From Bosea sp. F3-2 (GTDB lineage Bacteria > Pseudomonadota > Alphaproteobacteria > Rhizobiales > Beijerinckiaceae): a DNA stretch of 64,000 nt. Shown one piece after another: positions 26,013 to 35,005 of this stretch. The stretch lies in contig NZ_CP042331.1 in assembly GCF_008253865.1 (NCBI RefSeq), positions 2,170,001 to 2,234,000 on the forward strand. The letters are read 5' to 3'. The translations under genes were made by a program, and so were the position numbers. Numbering within the stretch: position 1 is the first letter of the stretch; each line of letters starts with the position of its first letter. The notes under the pieces are model-generated. The model had not been told where the DNA came from, made no database searches, and worked only from the letters and a program-made list of their open reading frames with translations.

Positions 26013-27548
26013 ATGGCGATCACACCTCAAACAAAGACAAAAGCCCACTGCAGCAGAGCCCAGATCTCTCTGCTGACGGGGATTAATGTCGACCAGAACG
26101 ACGCGGTGCCATTGTACCGGCGAATATACAACGAGCTGAAGCGCTTGATATTCGAAGGAAAGCTCTCTCCAGGCGTCATGCTTTCGTCACCACGAGTGCT
26201 TGCCAACCAACTGGAGTGCTCGCGGCACACTGTCGCCACGGCATACGACTATCTCGTCTACGAAGGGGTTCTTCGGAGCGAGCACGGCGTGGGAACCTTT
26301 GTCGCGGAGAGCGCGGCGGAAGTCGCCGCCCTCAGCCTGCCCGACCCGGCCCGTGAGACTGCGACTTTCTCCATGCCGCCTCTCAGCAGATTCGGGCAGC
26401 GATTGAATGAGGAGAACTCGCAGGACGAGACCGATCCACTGAAGATATTCGGCGCATCGGATAGCACGCTTTTCCCCTTTGAATTGTGGAGCCGAATCCA
26501 CTCTCGAGTGTGGGGCAGAGGAAGAAGACGGCCTGATACGTCATTGCTGATCCAGGGGCACCCCGACCTGCGGCATGCTATCTGCAGGCTGGTGCATCGC
26601 ACGCGCGGCATACAGGCGTCGCCAGAGCAGGTGCTGATCACCTGCGGGACGACCCAGTCCCTGGACCTGCTACTGCGAGTGCTTCTCGACCCCGGCGACA
26701 AACTGATGGTCGAAAATCCAGGCCGGCCGAAAGCCGCGCGGCTCGCAAGAGCCCAAGGCATCCAGCTGATCCCCGTCGACGTGGATGCCGCGGGGCTGAA
26801 TGTCGCGAACGGCATCGAGATCGCCAGCGACGCCCGCGCCGTGCTGGTGACGGCAAGCCACCATTATCCGACCGGAGCGACGCTGTCCCTCGAGCGGAGA
26901 TTGGAACTCCTGTCGTGGGCAAGCCGCACGGGCGGCTGGATATTCGAGGACGACTACGACGGGGAGCTTATCGCTGCCGCGCGGCCGATCCTGCCGCTTT
27001 TCAGCCTCAGCGAAAATAACAGAATCGTCTACATGGGTACTTTCTCGAAATCGGTGGGCTCTCATTTGAGGGTCGCGTACATTATCGCTCATCCTAAAGT
27101 TATATCAGCGCTGGGATCAGCACGGTATTACATTGATTATTTTCCAGCCTTGCTGCCTCAGCCGGTTCTCGCAGCGTTCATCGAGGAAGGGCATCTGGAG
27201 GCACACATCCAGCGCATGAGAAAGATCTACAGCGAACGCCAAGATCTGGCGCGCAAGGAAATCACGCGCCAGGCGCATGACGCCTTCGAGCTCAGCCTGG
27301 GGGCGCCCAGCCTCTTCCTCCCAGCCTGGCTCTCAGCCACCGAACCGTTAAACGACAAGGACGTCGCGCGTTTCGCGCGCTCGGCCGACATTCCTGCCTT
27401 CGACATTTCGAGCATGTATCTGACGCCTCGCCCAAGGCAGGGGATCGTTCTGGGCACGGGGAGAATGAGTTCCGCAGCGATTCCGCAGAGAATCGGGCGC
27501 TTTGTCGGAATTCTGAACAGCTCGCGCGCCGTGCACCAGGAAATCTGA
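26013..27548 (+). CDS. MocR-family transcriptional regulator (GntR HTH + aminotransferase-like domain)
   Basis: A 511-residue protein. An N-terminal GntR winged helix (PLYRRIYNELKRLIFEGKL, SSPRVLANQLECSRHTVATAYDYL) is joined by a linker to a fold-type I aminotransferase-like domain. The PLP lysine is K346 in GTFSKSVGSHLR, with FEDDYDGEL and PHHYP-like TASHHYPTGATLS nearby. MocR proteins bind direct repeats and sense an amine or amino acid through PLP. The ATG at 26013 is preferred to the in-frame TTG at 26007. It is divergent from the FAD dehydrogenase operon and 214 bp upstream of a Pot-type importer. Confidence 0.9.
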   Translation: MAITPQTKTKAHCSRAQISLLTGINVDQNDAVPLYRRIYNELKRLIFEGKLSPGVMLSSPRVLANQLECSRHTVATAYDYLVYEGVLRSEHGVGTFVAESAAEVAALSLPDPARETATFSMPPLSRFGQRLNEENSQDETDPLKIFGASDSTLFPFELWSRIHSRVWGRGRRRPDTSLLIQGHPDLRHAICRLVHRTRGIQASPEQVLITCGTTQSLDLLLRVLLDPGDKLMVENPGRPKAARLARAQGIQLIPVDVDAAGLNVANGIEIASDARAVLVTASHHYPTGATLSLERRLELLSWASRTGGWIFEDDYDGELIAAARPILPLFSLSENNRIVYMGTFSKSVGSHLRVAYIIAHPKVISALGSARYYIDYFPALLPQPVLAAFIEEGHLEAHIQRMRKIYSERQDLARKEITRQAHDAFELSLGAPSLFLPAWLSATEPLNDKDVARFARSADIPAFDISSMYLTPRPRQGIVLGTGRMSSAAIPQRIGRFVGILNSSRAVHQEI

Positions 27549-27762
27549 TACCCGCGTCGCGGGCTGGCGCCCCGAACCTGCTGCGCAGTGCCGCCGCGCT
27601 CCTGCAGTATCGGAGCGCGATCCGGACAGGAGCGAACTGGCTTGCTCGGGAGATGCGAACTGGCCTTTTGAGGGTCCCGGCCAGCGCATAGTTCTTTGCT
27701 CTCGCAGCGATGAAGCAATGGTCGCGACCCTGAATGGGAGCGCTCGCTGATCGAGGGGGAGC

Positions 27763-28878
27763 ATGCAGGCAATCGACCGCCAGGAGGGTCGCGCGATTAG
27801 AGGCGCGGACCTGTCCATCACGAATTTGTATAAGCGCTATGGCACCGTCGACGCCGTTCGCGGCATCGATTGCGCGATCAATCCGGGCGAGTTCATGTCC
27901 CTGCTCGGGCCTTCCGGCTCCGGGAAGACCACGCTCCTCATGATGCTGGCCGGTTTCGAGACTGTGACCTCGGGCGCCATCACGATGGCCGGCCACGACC
28001 TCACCAATGTTCCGCCCAATAAGCGCGGGATCGGGATGGTCTTCCAGCGTTACGCTTTGTTCCCCCACCTGACAGTCGCGCAGAACATTGCTTTTCCGCT
28101 CAGGATGCGTGGCCTCGGCAAGGACGAGACCCGAGACAGGGTGGCCCGGACGCTGGGGATGGTCCGCCTCGAAGGCTATGGCGACCGCCTGCCCCAGCAA
28201 CTGTCGGGCGGCCAGCAGCAGCGCGTGGCCGTCGCGCGCGCCATCGTGTTCGAGCCGCCGGTTCTTCTGATGGATGAGCCGCTCGGCGCCCTCGACAAGA
28301 AGTTGCGCGAAGATCTGCAGATCGAAATCAAGCGGCTGCACCGGGACCTCGGCCTGACGATCGTCTATGTGACGCACGATCAGGAAGAAGCCCTGACGCT
28401 CTCCGACAGAATCGCCGTGATGAATCAGGGAAGGATCGTGCAAATCGGCGAACCACGGGGGCTTTACGCCTCGCCTCGCAGTAGTTTCGTCGCAAACTTT
28501 CTCGGAAAGACGAACTTCATACGCGGCACGATCTCTGCCGTCTCCGACGACCATCTCGCCATCAACACCCAATCGATCGAACTTCTGGTCCCTCGCGAGC
28601 GGTATATGGGCACGGGACGGGCCGAGATCGGTCAGCCGGTCGAAATCTCGGTCCGCCCCGAGAGCATCGAGTTCGTTCAGGACGACCCCGGCGCGTTGCG
28701 CGGCATCGTCGAGGGCGTCGTCTTTGTCGGGGCCTACACCACGTACACGGTTCGGTTTCCCGACGGCTCGGTCGTCGACGTTCAATCGACGGGCCGCGAC
28801 TTTCTGGCCGAAGGCGAAGCCGTCTGGCTGCGTCTTCCGAGCCCGCTAGTCACGATTTTTTCGGAGCGGGCCGAATGA
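27763..28878 (+). CDS. Spermidine/putrescine-type ABC transporter ATP-binding protein (PotA-like)
   Basis: A 371-residue ATPase with Walker A GPSGSGKTT (49-57), VFQRYALFPHLTV Q-loop, signature LSGGQQQRVAVARA, Walker B VLLMDEPLGALD and a C-terminal TOBE domain (EISVRPESIEF). The TOBE domain and RYALFPH are typical of the PotA/FbpC group. RBS GAGGGGGA precedes ATG 27763. It starts a four-gene importer operon; its stop overlaps the first permease by 4 bp. Confidence 0.92.
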   Translation: MQAIDRQEGRAIRGADLSITNLYKRYGTVDAVRGIDCAINPGEFMSLLGPSGSGKTTLLMMLAGFETVTSGAITMAGHDLTNVPPNKRGIGMVFQRYALFPHLTVAQNIAFPLRMRGLGKDETRDRVARTLGMVRLEGYGDRLPQQLSGGQQQRVAVARAIVFEPPVLLMDEPLGALDKKLREDLQIEIKRLHRDLGLTIVYVTHDQEEALTLSDRIAVMNQGRIVQIGEPRGLYASPRSSFVANFLGKTNFIRGTISAVSDDHLAINTQSIELLVPRERYMGTGRAEIGQPVEISVRPESIEFVQDDPGALRGIVEGVVFVGAYTTYTVRFPDGSVVDVQSTGRDFLAEGEAVWLRLPSPLVTIFSERAE

Positions 28879-29738
28879 GCTCGTCGGCAGTATCCAAGGA
28901 AGCCTCGAGCGGAGGCGCGCTGCCGAACGCCCTGGCCCTCACACTTCTGCTTCCGCTCGTCCTGCTTCTCGCCGGCGCCTTCATCACGCCGATCCTGGTC
29001 CTGCTGGCCGAGAGCTTCTTCGCTCCGCAGTTTACGCTCGAACATTACGTTAAGGGGCTCACCCAGCCGCTCTACCTCGGTGTTCTGATGCGGACGATCC
29101 GCACGGCCTGCGTCGTAACTGCGATGTGCTTCATTCTCGGCTATCCGGTCGCGCTGGTGATGTCCCGCCAGAAAGGGCGACGGGTCATCTATCTGGCGGC
29201 CTGTGTCCTGATCCCGCTTTGGACGAGCGTCCTCGTGCGTTCCTATGCCTGGATCGTTCTGCTCCAGCGCAAAGGCATCGTGAACAATGCCCTGACCGAG
29301 CTGGGCTTCATCGGCGAACCGCTGAAGCTGCTCTACACCGACGCGGCCGTGATGCTGGCGATGACGCATGTGCTCCTGCCCTACATGATCCTGCCGATCT
29401 ATTCGGCGCTGATCGCGATCTCTCCCGACCTCGATAAGGCAGCCCGGAATCTGGGCGCCGGCCCCGTATCGAGCTTCTTCCGGGTCGTATTCCCGAACAG
29501 CTTGCCGGGCGTCTACGCCGGAACGATCATCGTCTTCATTCTGGCGCTCGGCTTCTACGTAACCCCTGCTCTGGTCGGCGGCCCCCAGAGCATGACGATC
29601 GCCACCCTGATCGCCCAGCAGACGACCGAACTTCTGAACTGGCCTTTCGCAGGCGCCCTGGCTGGCATCCTTCTGGCCGCCACACTCGGACTGGTCTCGG
29701 TCTTCGGCCGCTTCCTCCGCATCGGGAAAGGCGCCTGA
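28875..29738 (+). CDS. Pot-type ABC transporter permease (PotB-like)
   Basis: A 287-residue membrane protein with about six hydrophobic segments. The coupling EAA-loop region is near LDKAARNLGAGPVSSFFRVVFP. It forms the channel with the next permease. The 4-bp ATGA overlap with the ATPase gene and the 3-bp gap to the next gene show tight coupling. Confidence 0.92.
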   Translation: MSSSAVSKEASSGGALPNALALTLLLPLVLLLAGAFITPILVLLAESFFAPQFTLEHYVKGLTQPLYLGVLMRTIRTACVVTAMCFILGYPVALVMSRQKGRRVIYLAACVLIPLWTSVLVRSYAWIVLLQRKGIVNNALTELGFIGEPLKLLYTDAAVMLAMTHVLLPYMILPIYSALIAISPDLDKAARNLGAGPVSSFFRVVFPNSLPGVYAGTIIVFILALGFYVTPALVGGPQSMTIATLIAQQTTELLNWPFAGALAGILLAATLGLVSVFGRFLRIGKGA

Positions 29739-29741
29739 TCG

Positions 29742-30542
29742 ATGCAGTCACTCAAATCGGTCAATTGGGGGCGCCTTTCCCTCAACGCCTACGCCGCGGC
29801 GGTGCTCGTCTTCCTGATGATCCCGTCATTGCTGATCATCCCGATATCGCTCGGAAGCGAACCGTTCATCCAGTTCCCTCCCCGCTCGCTGTCGCTGCGT
29901 TGGTACTTGGAGCTGATCTCGGACCCGGCCTGGGTCGAGTCCTTCATCTTCAGCCTCAAGATCGCGGTTGCGACAACGGTCACGGCGACGATTGTCGGCA
30001 CGCTCGCTGCCTTGGCCTTAGTGAGGGGGCGCCTGAAATTCGCATCGGCTCTGCAGGTGCTGACGCTGGCACCTCTCGTAGTGCCGCACATCGTCATAGC
30101 CGTTGCGCTTTACCTGGTGTTCGCCCCAATCGGGCTAACGGGCAGCTTCCTCGGGTTCCTGATAGCCCATTCGATGCTGTCGGTTCCGTATGTCGTGATC
30201 ACCGTCACCTCTGCCCTGCAGAAGCTGGATCCCAGCCTCGAATTTGCCGCGCTCAGCTGCGGCGCCTCTCGGCCCAAGGCGTTCTTCCTGGTGGTCCTCC
30301 CCAATATCGCTCCCGGTGTGGCAGCTGGCGCCATCTTCGCATTCCTTGCCTCCTTCGACGAAGCGACCGTCTCGTTCTTCATTTCGGGAATTGAAGGAAA
30401 AACCATTACCCGAAAGCTTTTTGAAGACATCGACTACAATTTGACTCCCGTAATCGCATCCGTTTCATCGGTAATATTGATGATATCGGTCCTTCTGATG
30501 CTTTTTGTCGAAAGAATGCGTGGAAGCAAATCTCAGGATTGA
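29742..30542 (+). CDS. Pot-type ABC transporter permease (PotC-like)
   Basis: A 266-residue membrane protein with about six hydrophobic segments and the EAA-type loop LEFAALSCGASRPKAFFLVVLP. A conserved late motif FLASFDEATVSFFISG is typical of PotC-like permeases. It pairs with the preceding permease. The binding-protein gene follows after 46 bp. Confidence 0.92.
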   Translation: MQSLKSVNWGRLSLNAYAAAVLVFLMIPSLLIIPISLGSEPFIQFPPRSLSLRWYLELISDPAWVESFIFSLKIAVATTVTATIVGTLAALALVRGRLKFASALQVLTLAPLVVPHIVIAVALYLVFAPIGLTGSFLGFLIAHSMLSVPYVVITVTSALQKLDPSLEFAALSCGASRPKAFFLVVLPNIAPGVAAGAIFAFLASFDEATVSFFISGIEGKTITRKLFEDIDYNLTPVIASVSSVILMISVLLMLFVERMRGSKSQD

Positions 30543-30588
30543 CCCCGTCTGTATTCAGAATCCCAACCCATGAAAAGGATCGCGACAA

Positions 30589-31665
30589 ATGTTGATCATG
30601 TATCGTTGTGGAATGCTGCGTCGGTCCGCACTGGTCGCGACCGCGATGATCGGAAGCATGCTGCTGGGCGCGCTGCCTACGAAGGCCGAAGAACGGGTGG
30701 TAGTGGCAACCGCCGGCGGCTCTTTCGAACGCGCATTGCGAACCGCCTGGTTCGACCCCTTCACCAAAGCCACCGGCATTAAGGTGATCAGCGTGGTTGC
30801 CACAGATGCGGAACAGAGAACCAGAGCTTCCGCCATGGTCCGCGCGGGCCGGGTCGAATGGGACGTTTTCAACAACCACGAGATTCTGGCGGCTTCCAGC
30901 GGAAACCGCGCCGTCACCGAGGATCTGACGGAGTTCTGCAAGCCCTACGCCGACGGCTCGAAAGTGGAAGCGGGCACCTGCAGCGCCGCCGGTCTCCGCA
31001 TCTCGCGGAATGCGACGACAATGGTCTTCAACAAGGAAGCCTTCCCTGGCGCGAAGCCCTCCTCCTGGGCGGATTTCTGGAATGTTGAGAAATTTCCCGG
31101 CCGCCGCGCTCTCCCGAGCTTCGGCGACCCATGGCGGGTGTTGGCCGCAGCGCTCCTGGCCGATGGCGTGAGCCCGGCGAACCTGTTCCCACTGGACATA
31201 GATCGCGCCTTCAAGAAGCTGGATACGATCAAAAAGCACATCGATCTCTGGTGGCGCACCGGCGACCAGAGCCAACAGGGGTTTAGGAACCGCGACTATG
31301 TGCTGGGAATGCTGTTCGCCGTCCGCGCGAATACGCTCCGCGATGAAGGCCAGCCGATCGAAGTCTCCTTCAATCAGGCCTTCATGATCGGGGACAGCCT
31401 GCAGGTCATCAAGGGATCCCCCAACCGTGAGGCAGCACTCAAGCTCCTGAAATTCTATATGGACAATCCCGACGTCCAGGCTCGCTACTCGGAAATCACC
31501 GGCGTGGTTCCGCCGAGCAACGCCGCCCTCGCCTTGCTGCCCCCTGAAATCAAGGCGAAATTGCCTGCCGCCAGCGCGAACACCGTCCTCGTCGCTCCGG
31601 ACGCCGACTGGCTAAACGCCAACCAGGCCATGCTCGTCGAACGCTGGAACGCCTGGGTCCAGTGA
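30589..31665 (+). CDS. Pot-type ABC transporter substrate-binding protein (polyamine/related)
   Basis: A 358-residue extracellular binding protein. A signal peptide spans roughly residues 10-34 (ALVATAMIGSMLLGALPTKAEE). The mature protein begins VVVATAGGSFERALRTAW and contains WDVFNNHEI, FNKEAFPGAKPSSWADFW and a late SEITGVVPPSNAALALLP, as in PotD/PotF-like family 1 proteins. The actual ligand is unknown. A perfect intrinsic terminator follows 30 bp after its stop, closing the operon. Confidence 0.9.
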   Translation: MLIMYRCGMLRRSALVATAMIGSMLLGALPTKAEERVVVATAGGSFERALRTAWFDPFTKATGIKVISVVATDAEQRTRASAMVRAGRVEWDVFNNHEILAASSGNRAVTEDLTEFCKPYADGSKVEAGTCSAAGLRISRNATTMVFNKEAFPGAKPSSWADFWNVEKFPGRRALPSFGDPWRVLAAALLADGVSPANLFPLDIDRAFKKLDTIKKHIDLWWRTGDQSQQGFRNRDYVLGMLFAVRANTLRDEGQPIEVSFNQAFMIGDSLQVIKGSPNREAALKLLKFYMDNPDVQARYSEITGVVPPSNAALALLPPEIKAKLPAASANTVLVAPDADWLNANQAMLVERWNAWVQ

Positions 31666-32021
31666 AGCGAGCATAGTGAGGCGACATCAAAAAGCCGGGG
31701 GCCGCCAGCGGCCCCCGGTTTGTTAAAAGCAGTCCGGCTCTCCCCGCGGCATATCAGGCATCCACTGCGCCTTTCGGGAAGCCTGGGCGCCAGCGCCTAT
31801 TCGTGCCGGGGTTCTTATTGTCCGCCATGCGGCGCGGGGACAGCCGCGCCAATTCGCGTCATGGTCGGCCGGGCCGAGGCTGCCCGCCCAACAGGCCTCG
31901 AAGTCGCGGCCGGACTGGCCTGCAACTCGGCCGCAACCCAACGCTACAACTGAACAAGAGAAAAGCACTGTCGGAGCGTCGTTCGGCGCTCTGGATCAAT
32001 TCTTACGGAGCGGGAGTGCCT
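31666..32021. other. Intergenic region: terminator plus leader of the dehydratase operon
   Basis: A 356-bp gap containing a strong terminator (31695-31724) and the promoter region for the next operon. The frame open from 31803 into the dehydratase has no conserved content before ATG 32022. A 7-bp hairpin GGCGCGG/CCGCGCC at 31831-31850 is seen but has no clear role. Confidence 0.55.
31695..31724 (+). terminator. Rho-independent terminator after Pot-type operon
   Basis: A perfect 10-bp stem CCGGGGGCCG (31695-31704) and CGGCCCCCGG (31709-31718) with a 4-nt loop CCAG, followed by TTTGTT. Preceding A-tract suggests it may work in both directions. Confidence 0.9.
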
Positions 32022-33752
32022 ATGAGTGACGAACGGGTTTCGGCCGAGCATTTTCGCAGCGCGCGCTGGTTCGCCGCGAACGACCTGCGCGGCTCCGGGC
32101 ACCGTGGGCGCGCCGGACAGATGGGCTACTCCCCCAAGGAGTATCGCGGCAAGCCCGTCATCGGGATCCTGAACACCTGGAGCGACATCAGCCCGTGCCA
32201 CCAGCATTTCAAGACGAGAGTGGACGACGTCAAACGCGGCGTGCTCCAGGCCGGCGGCTTCCCCATCGAGTTGCCGGCGATCTCGTTGTCCGAGCCCTTC
32301 CAGAAGCCGTCCACGATGATGTATCGCAACCTTCTGGCGCTCGAGACCGAGGAACTCCTGCGTTCCTACCCGGTCGACGGGGTCGTGTTGATGGGCGGCT
32401 GCGACAAGACCGTGCCCGCGCTCGTCATGGGCGCGATCTCGATGGATCTGCCGACCATTTTCGTGTGCGCGGGCCCTATGATCCGGGGGCACTATCGCGG
32501 CAAGACGATGGGCTCCGGTTCCGACAGCTGGAAATACTGGGCGGACCGTCGCGCCGGGCTGATTTCCGAGGATGAGTGGGAGACGATCCAGCAGAGCATC
32601 AACCGCTCGCCCGGCACCTGCATGACCATGGGCACCGCTTCCACCATGTCGGCACTCACCGAGACCCTCGGCCTGACCCTGCCGGGCTTCTCCTCGGTGC
32701 CGGCCGTCGATTCGCAGCATATAAGGCTCTGCTCGGAGAGCGGCCGCACCATTGTCGAGGCGACCTGGCTGGACAGGAAGCCGTCTAAAATCCTCTCGCG
32801 CGAGAGCTATCTCGACGCGGTGACCGCTTTGATGGCCTTGGGCGGCTCCACCAACGCTGTTATTCACCTGATAGCCATGGCTAGCAGAGGCGGCATCGAT
32901 CTTTCGCTCGATGATTTCAACGACATCGCCGAGAAGACGCCCGTCATCGCGAACATCCAGCCGATCGGCACCTATCTGATGGATGATTTCTACTCTTCGG
33001 GTGGGATCCTGGCCGCGCTGAACCGCATTTCCGGAATGCTCCACCCCGATCGCCCGACGATCAACGGCAAGACCCTGAGGGAGAACTTCGCAGGGGCCGA
33101 CGTCTTTGACAATGACGTCGTCAAGACGCTCGAGGATCCTGTCGGAGATCGCGGCGGACTAGTGGTTCTGCGCGGAAACCTAGCTCCCGAAGGCGCAGTA
33201 ATAAAGCCTCATGCGGCCGAGGCCCATCTGCGCGAACACGTCGGTCCGGCCCTGGTGTTCGACAGCTACGACGAGATGAACGAAGCCGTGAACCGGGACG
33301 ATCTCGAGGTCTCGCCGGACACGATCCTGGTCTTGCGAAATGTCGGGCCGGTGGGCGGACCCGGGATGCCGGAATGGGGGATGCTGCCGGTGCCGAAACG
33401 CCTGCTCGCCGCAGGCGTGCGCGACATGGTTCGAATCTCCGACGCCCGGATGAGCGGCACGTCCTACGGAGCCTGCGTTCTTCACGTCTCGCCGGAATCC
33501 TATGTAGGCGGGCCCCTCGCCATCGTCCAAAACGGCGATCGGATCAAACTCAGCGTCGCGAGCCGGGAGCTGAGCCTTCTCGTCAGCGACGAAGAAATCG
33601 CTGCAAGGCGAGCGAAGTGGACCGCGCCGCGCCCGCGCTTCGAGCGCGGCTACGGGGCAATCTACAGCAGTCAGGTGACGCAGGCTCATCAGGGCTGCGA
33701 CTTCACCTTCCTCGAGAGAGGCCCCGCCACGCCGGAGCCGGAAATCCATTAG
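32022..33752 (+). CDS. IlvD/Edd-family sugar-acid dehydratase (L-arabinonate dehydratase-like)
   Basis: A 576-residue dehydratase. Three likely iron-sulfur ligands are C59 (WSDISPCHQHF), C127 (GGCDKTVPA) and C200 (SPGTCMTMGTAS), the same spacing I recall for the [2Fe-2S] Rhizobium L-arabinonate dehydratase. A late active-site serine is in DARMSGTSYG. It would dehydrate an aldonic acid to a 2-keto-3-deoxy acid. ATG 32022 with RBS ACGGAG upstream is preferred over the frame opening at 31803. It begins an operon with a D-2-hydroxyacid dehydrogenase. Sugar-acid rather than dihydroxyisovalerate use is inferred from these residues and the neighbours. Confidence 0.88.
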   Translation: MSDERVSAEHFRSARWFAANDLRGSGHRGRAGQMGYSPKEYRGKPVIGILNTWSDISPCHQHFKTRVDDVKRGVLQAGGFPIELPAISLSEPFQKPSTMMYRNLLALETEELLRSYPVDGVVLMGGCDKTVPALVMGAISMDLPTIFVCAGPMIRGHYRGKTMGSGSDSWKYWADRRAGLISEDEWETIQQSINRSPGTCMTMGTASTMSALTETLGLTLPGFSSVPAVDSQHIRLCSESGRTIVEATWLDRKPSKILSRESYLDAVTALMALGGSTNAVIHLIAMASRGGIDLSLDDFNDIAEKTPVIANIQPIGTYLMDDFYSSGGILAALNRISGMLHPDRPTINGKTLRENFAGADVFDNDVVKTLEDPVGDRGGLVVLRGNLAPEGAVIKPHAAEAHLREHVGPALVFDSYDEMNEAVNRDDLEVSPDTILVLRNVGPVGGPGMPEWGMLPVPKRLLAAGVRDMVRISDARMSGTSYGACVLHVSPESYVGGPLAIVQNGDRIKLSVASRELSLLVSDEEIAARRAKWTAPRPRFERGYGAIYSSQVTQAHQGCDFTFLERGPATPEPEIH

Positions 33753-33784
33753 CGGCGGCACGAACCGCCAGGAGAACGATCACA

Positions 33785-34774
33785 ATGTCTGACGCGCCAA
33801 CATTCTTGATCTATGTCGAGAATGCGAAAAACGCCGAGCCCGTTCACCGCATCGACGTCGCCGCGCTCCGCGAATCCGTCAGCGCAGTCTCTCCCTCGAT
33901 TGAAGTGAGCGAGGGAGAGACCGATTCGCCGGATCTCCCCTCGCTAGAAAAAGCGACGTTCTTTATCGGCGGCCAGATCAACAAGGAGAGATTGAAACTT
34001 CACGCCAAACGACTGGCGATCGTGCACTCGCTCAATGCCGGCGTCGAGAAGCTGATGCCTCTGGACTGGCTCCCCGCTTCCGCCACTCTGACAAACAGCC
34101 GGGGCATCCACGGCGTTCGGGCCGGCGAATTCGCGATGATGGCGCTGTTGATGCTGAACAATCGCGCGCCCCACTATGCAAGCCTGCAGCGCAATCGCTC
34201 GTGGAAGCGCACCTTCTGCGATCCGATACGCGGGAAGGTCGCCATGATCTTCGGTGTCGGCTCGCTCGGCGGCGCTGCGGCGGCGGCCGCCAAGGCTCTC
34301 GGATTGCAGGTGTGGGGCGTTCGCCGAGACGGCGCACCTCACCCAGCGGTGGATCGGATGTTCACGCCAGCTGATTTTCGTGAGGCACTCGGAGAAGTGG
34401 ACTATCTGCTCCTGTCTTGTCCGCTCACGCCAGAAACCCGCCGTGTCATCGGAGCAGAGGAGTTGCGTCAACTGCGCCCAGGCGCGGGGCTGATCAATAT
34501 TGCCCGGGGCGACGTCATCGATGAGGAGGCGCTGGCTGCGTGCCTGCGCGAGGGGCATTTGTCGGGAGCAGTCCTCGACGTCTTTCAGCAGGAACCCCTG
34601 CTTGACGGCTCCAAGCTTTGGGACGTGCCGAATCTGGCGATCTTCCCGCATGTCTCGTCGGACAGCTCCGTCGGTTATGCGGCCGCGAGCGCAGCCATCT
34701 TCACGGATAATGTGGAGAGATGGGTCCGCGGGAAGCCACTTCGGAACGTCGTGGAGCCATCGCGCGGCTATTGA
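33785..34774 (+). CDS. D-isomer-specific 2-hydroxyacid dehydrogenase
   Basis: A 329-residue NAD(P)-dependent enzyme. It has the Rossmann motif GVGSLGGAAAAAAKALG, the substrate-binding ARGDVIDEEALAACL with arginine in NIARGD, the ...DVFQQEPL glutamate region and a histidine in FPHVSSDSS. It interconverts a D-2-hydroxy acid and a 2-oxo acid. The ATG at 33785, 32 bp after the dehydratase stop, is preceded by AGGAGAACG. A second, different member lies downstream at 35006. Confidence 0.9.
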   Translation: MSDAPTFLIYVENAKNAEPVHRIDVAALRESVSAVSPSIEVSEGETDSPDLPSLEKATFFIGGQINKERLKLHAKRLAIVHSLNAGVEKLMPLDWLPASATLTNSRGIHGVRAGEFAMMALLMLNNRAPHYASLQRNRSWKRTFCDPIRGKVAMIFGVGSLGGAAAAAAKALGLQVWGVRRDGAPHPAVDRMFTPADFREALGEVDYLLLSCPLTPETRRVIGAEELRQLRPGAGLINIARGDVIDEEALAACLREGHLSGAVLDVFQQEPLLDGSKLWDVPNLAIFPHVSSDSSVGYAAASAAIFTDNVERWVRGKPLRNVVEPSRGY

Positions 34775-34927
34775 AGCGCCACCGCGCTTCTGGCTGACGG
34801 CCAGCGGCACAAAATCTGCACTGCGCATGGGTAGCTCGGGCGCGCGGAGCCCGAGCCGAACAGAAGGCGCGCCGCACCCCGGCGACGCAAGCTCGACAGG
34901 AGCAAATTTCGCGACGCCGCAACCCTA

Positions 34928-34972
34928 GAACCATTTGATCCCACGTATTGCAATCGCAATCATTTGATCCTA
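34928..34972. promoter_or_regulatory. Candidate MocR-type operator, copy 2 (direct repeats 29 bp apart)
   Basis: GAACCATTTGATCC at 34928-34941 is identical to the 14-mer at 25737. A second CATTTGATCC has its CATTTG exactly 29 bp on (34932 and 34961). The repeats end just upstream of the 2-hydroxyacid dehydrogenase start at 35006, which argues against the longer ORF start at 34964. Confidence 0.65.
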
Positions 34973-35005
34973 CCATCGCGCTACAGATGCCAGCCATGGT
35001 GGGTA

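Noticed and set aside
31831..31850. 7-bp GC hairpin in the dehydratase leader as an attenuator or riboswitch
   Set aside because: Too short and isolated; no riboswitch-like conserved core recognised.
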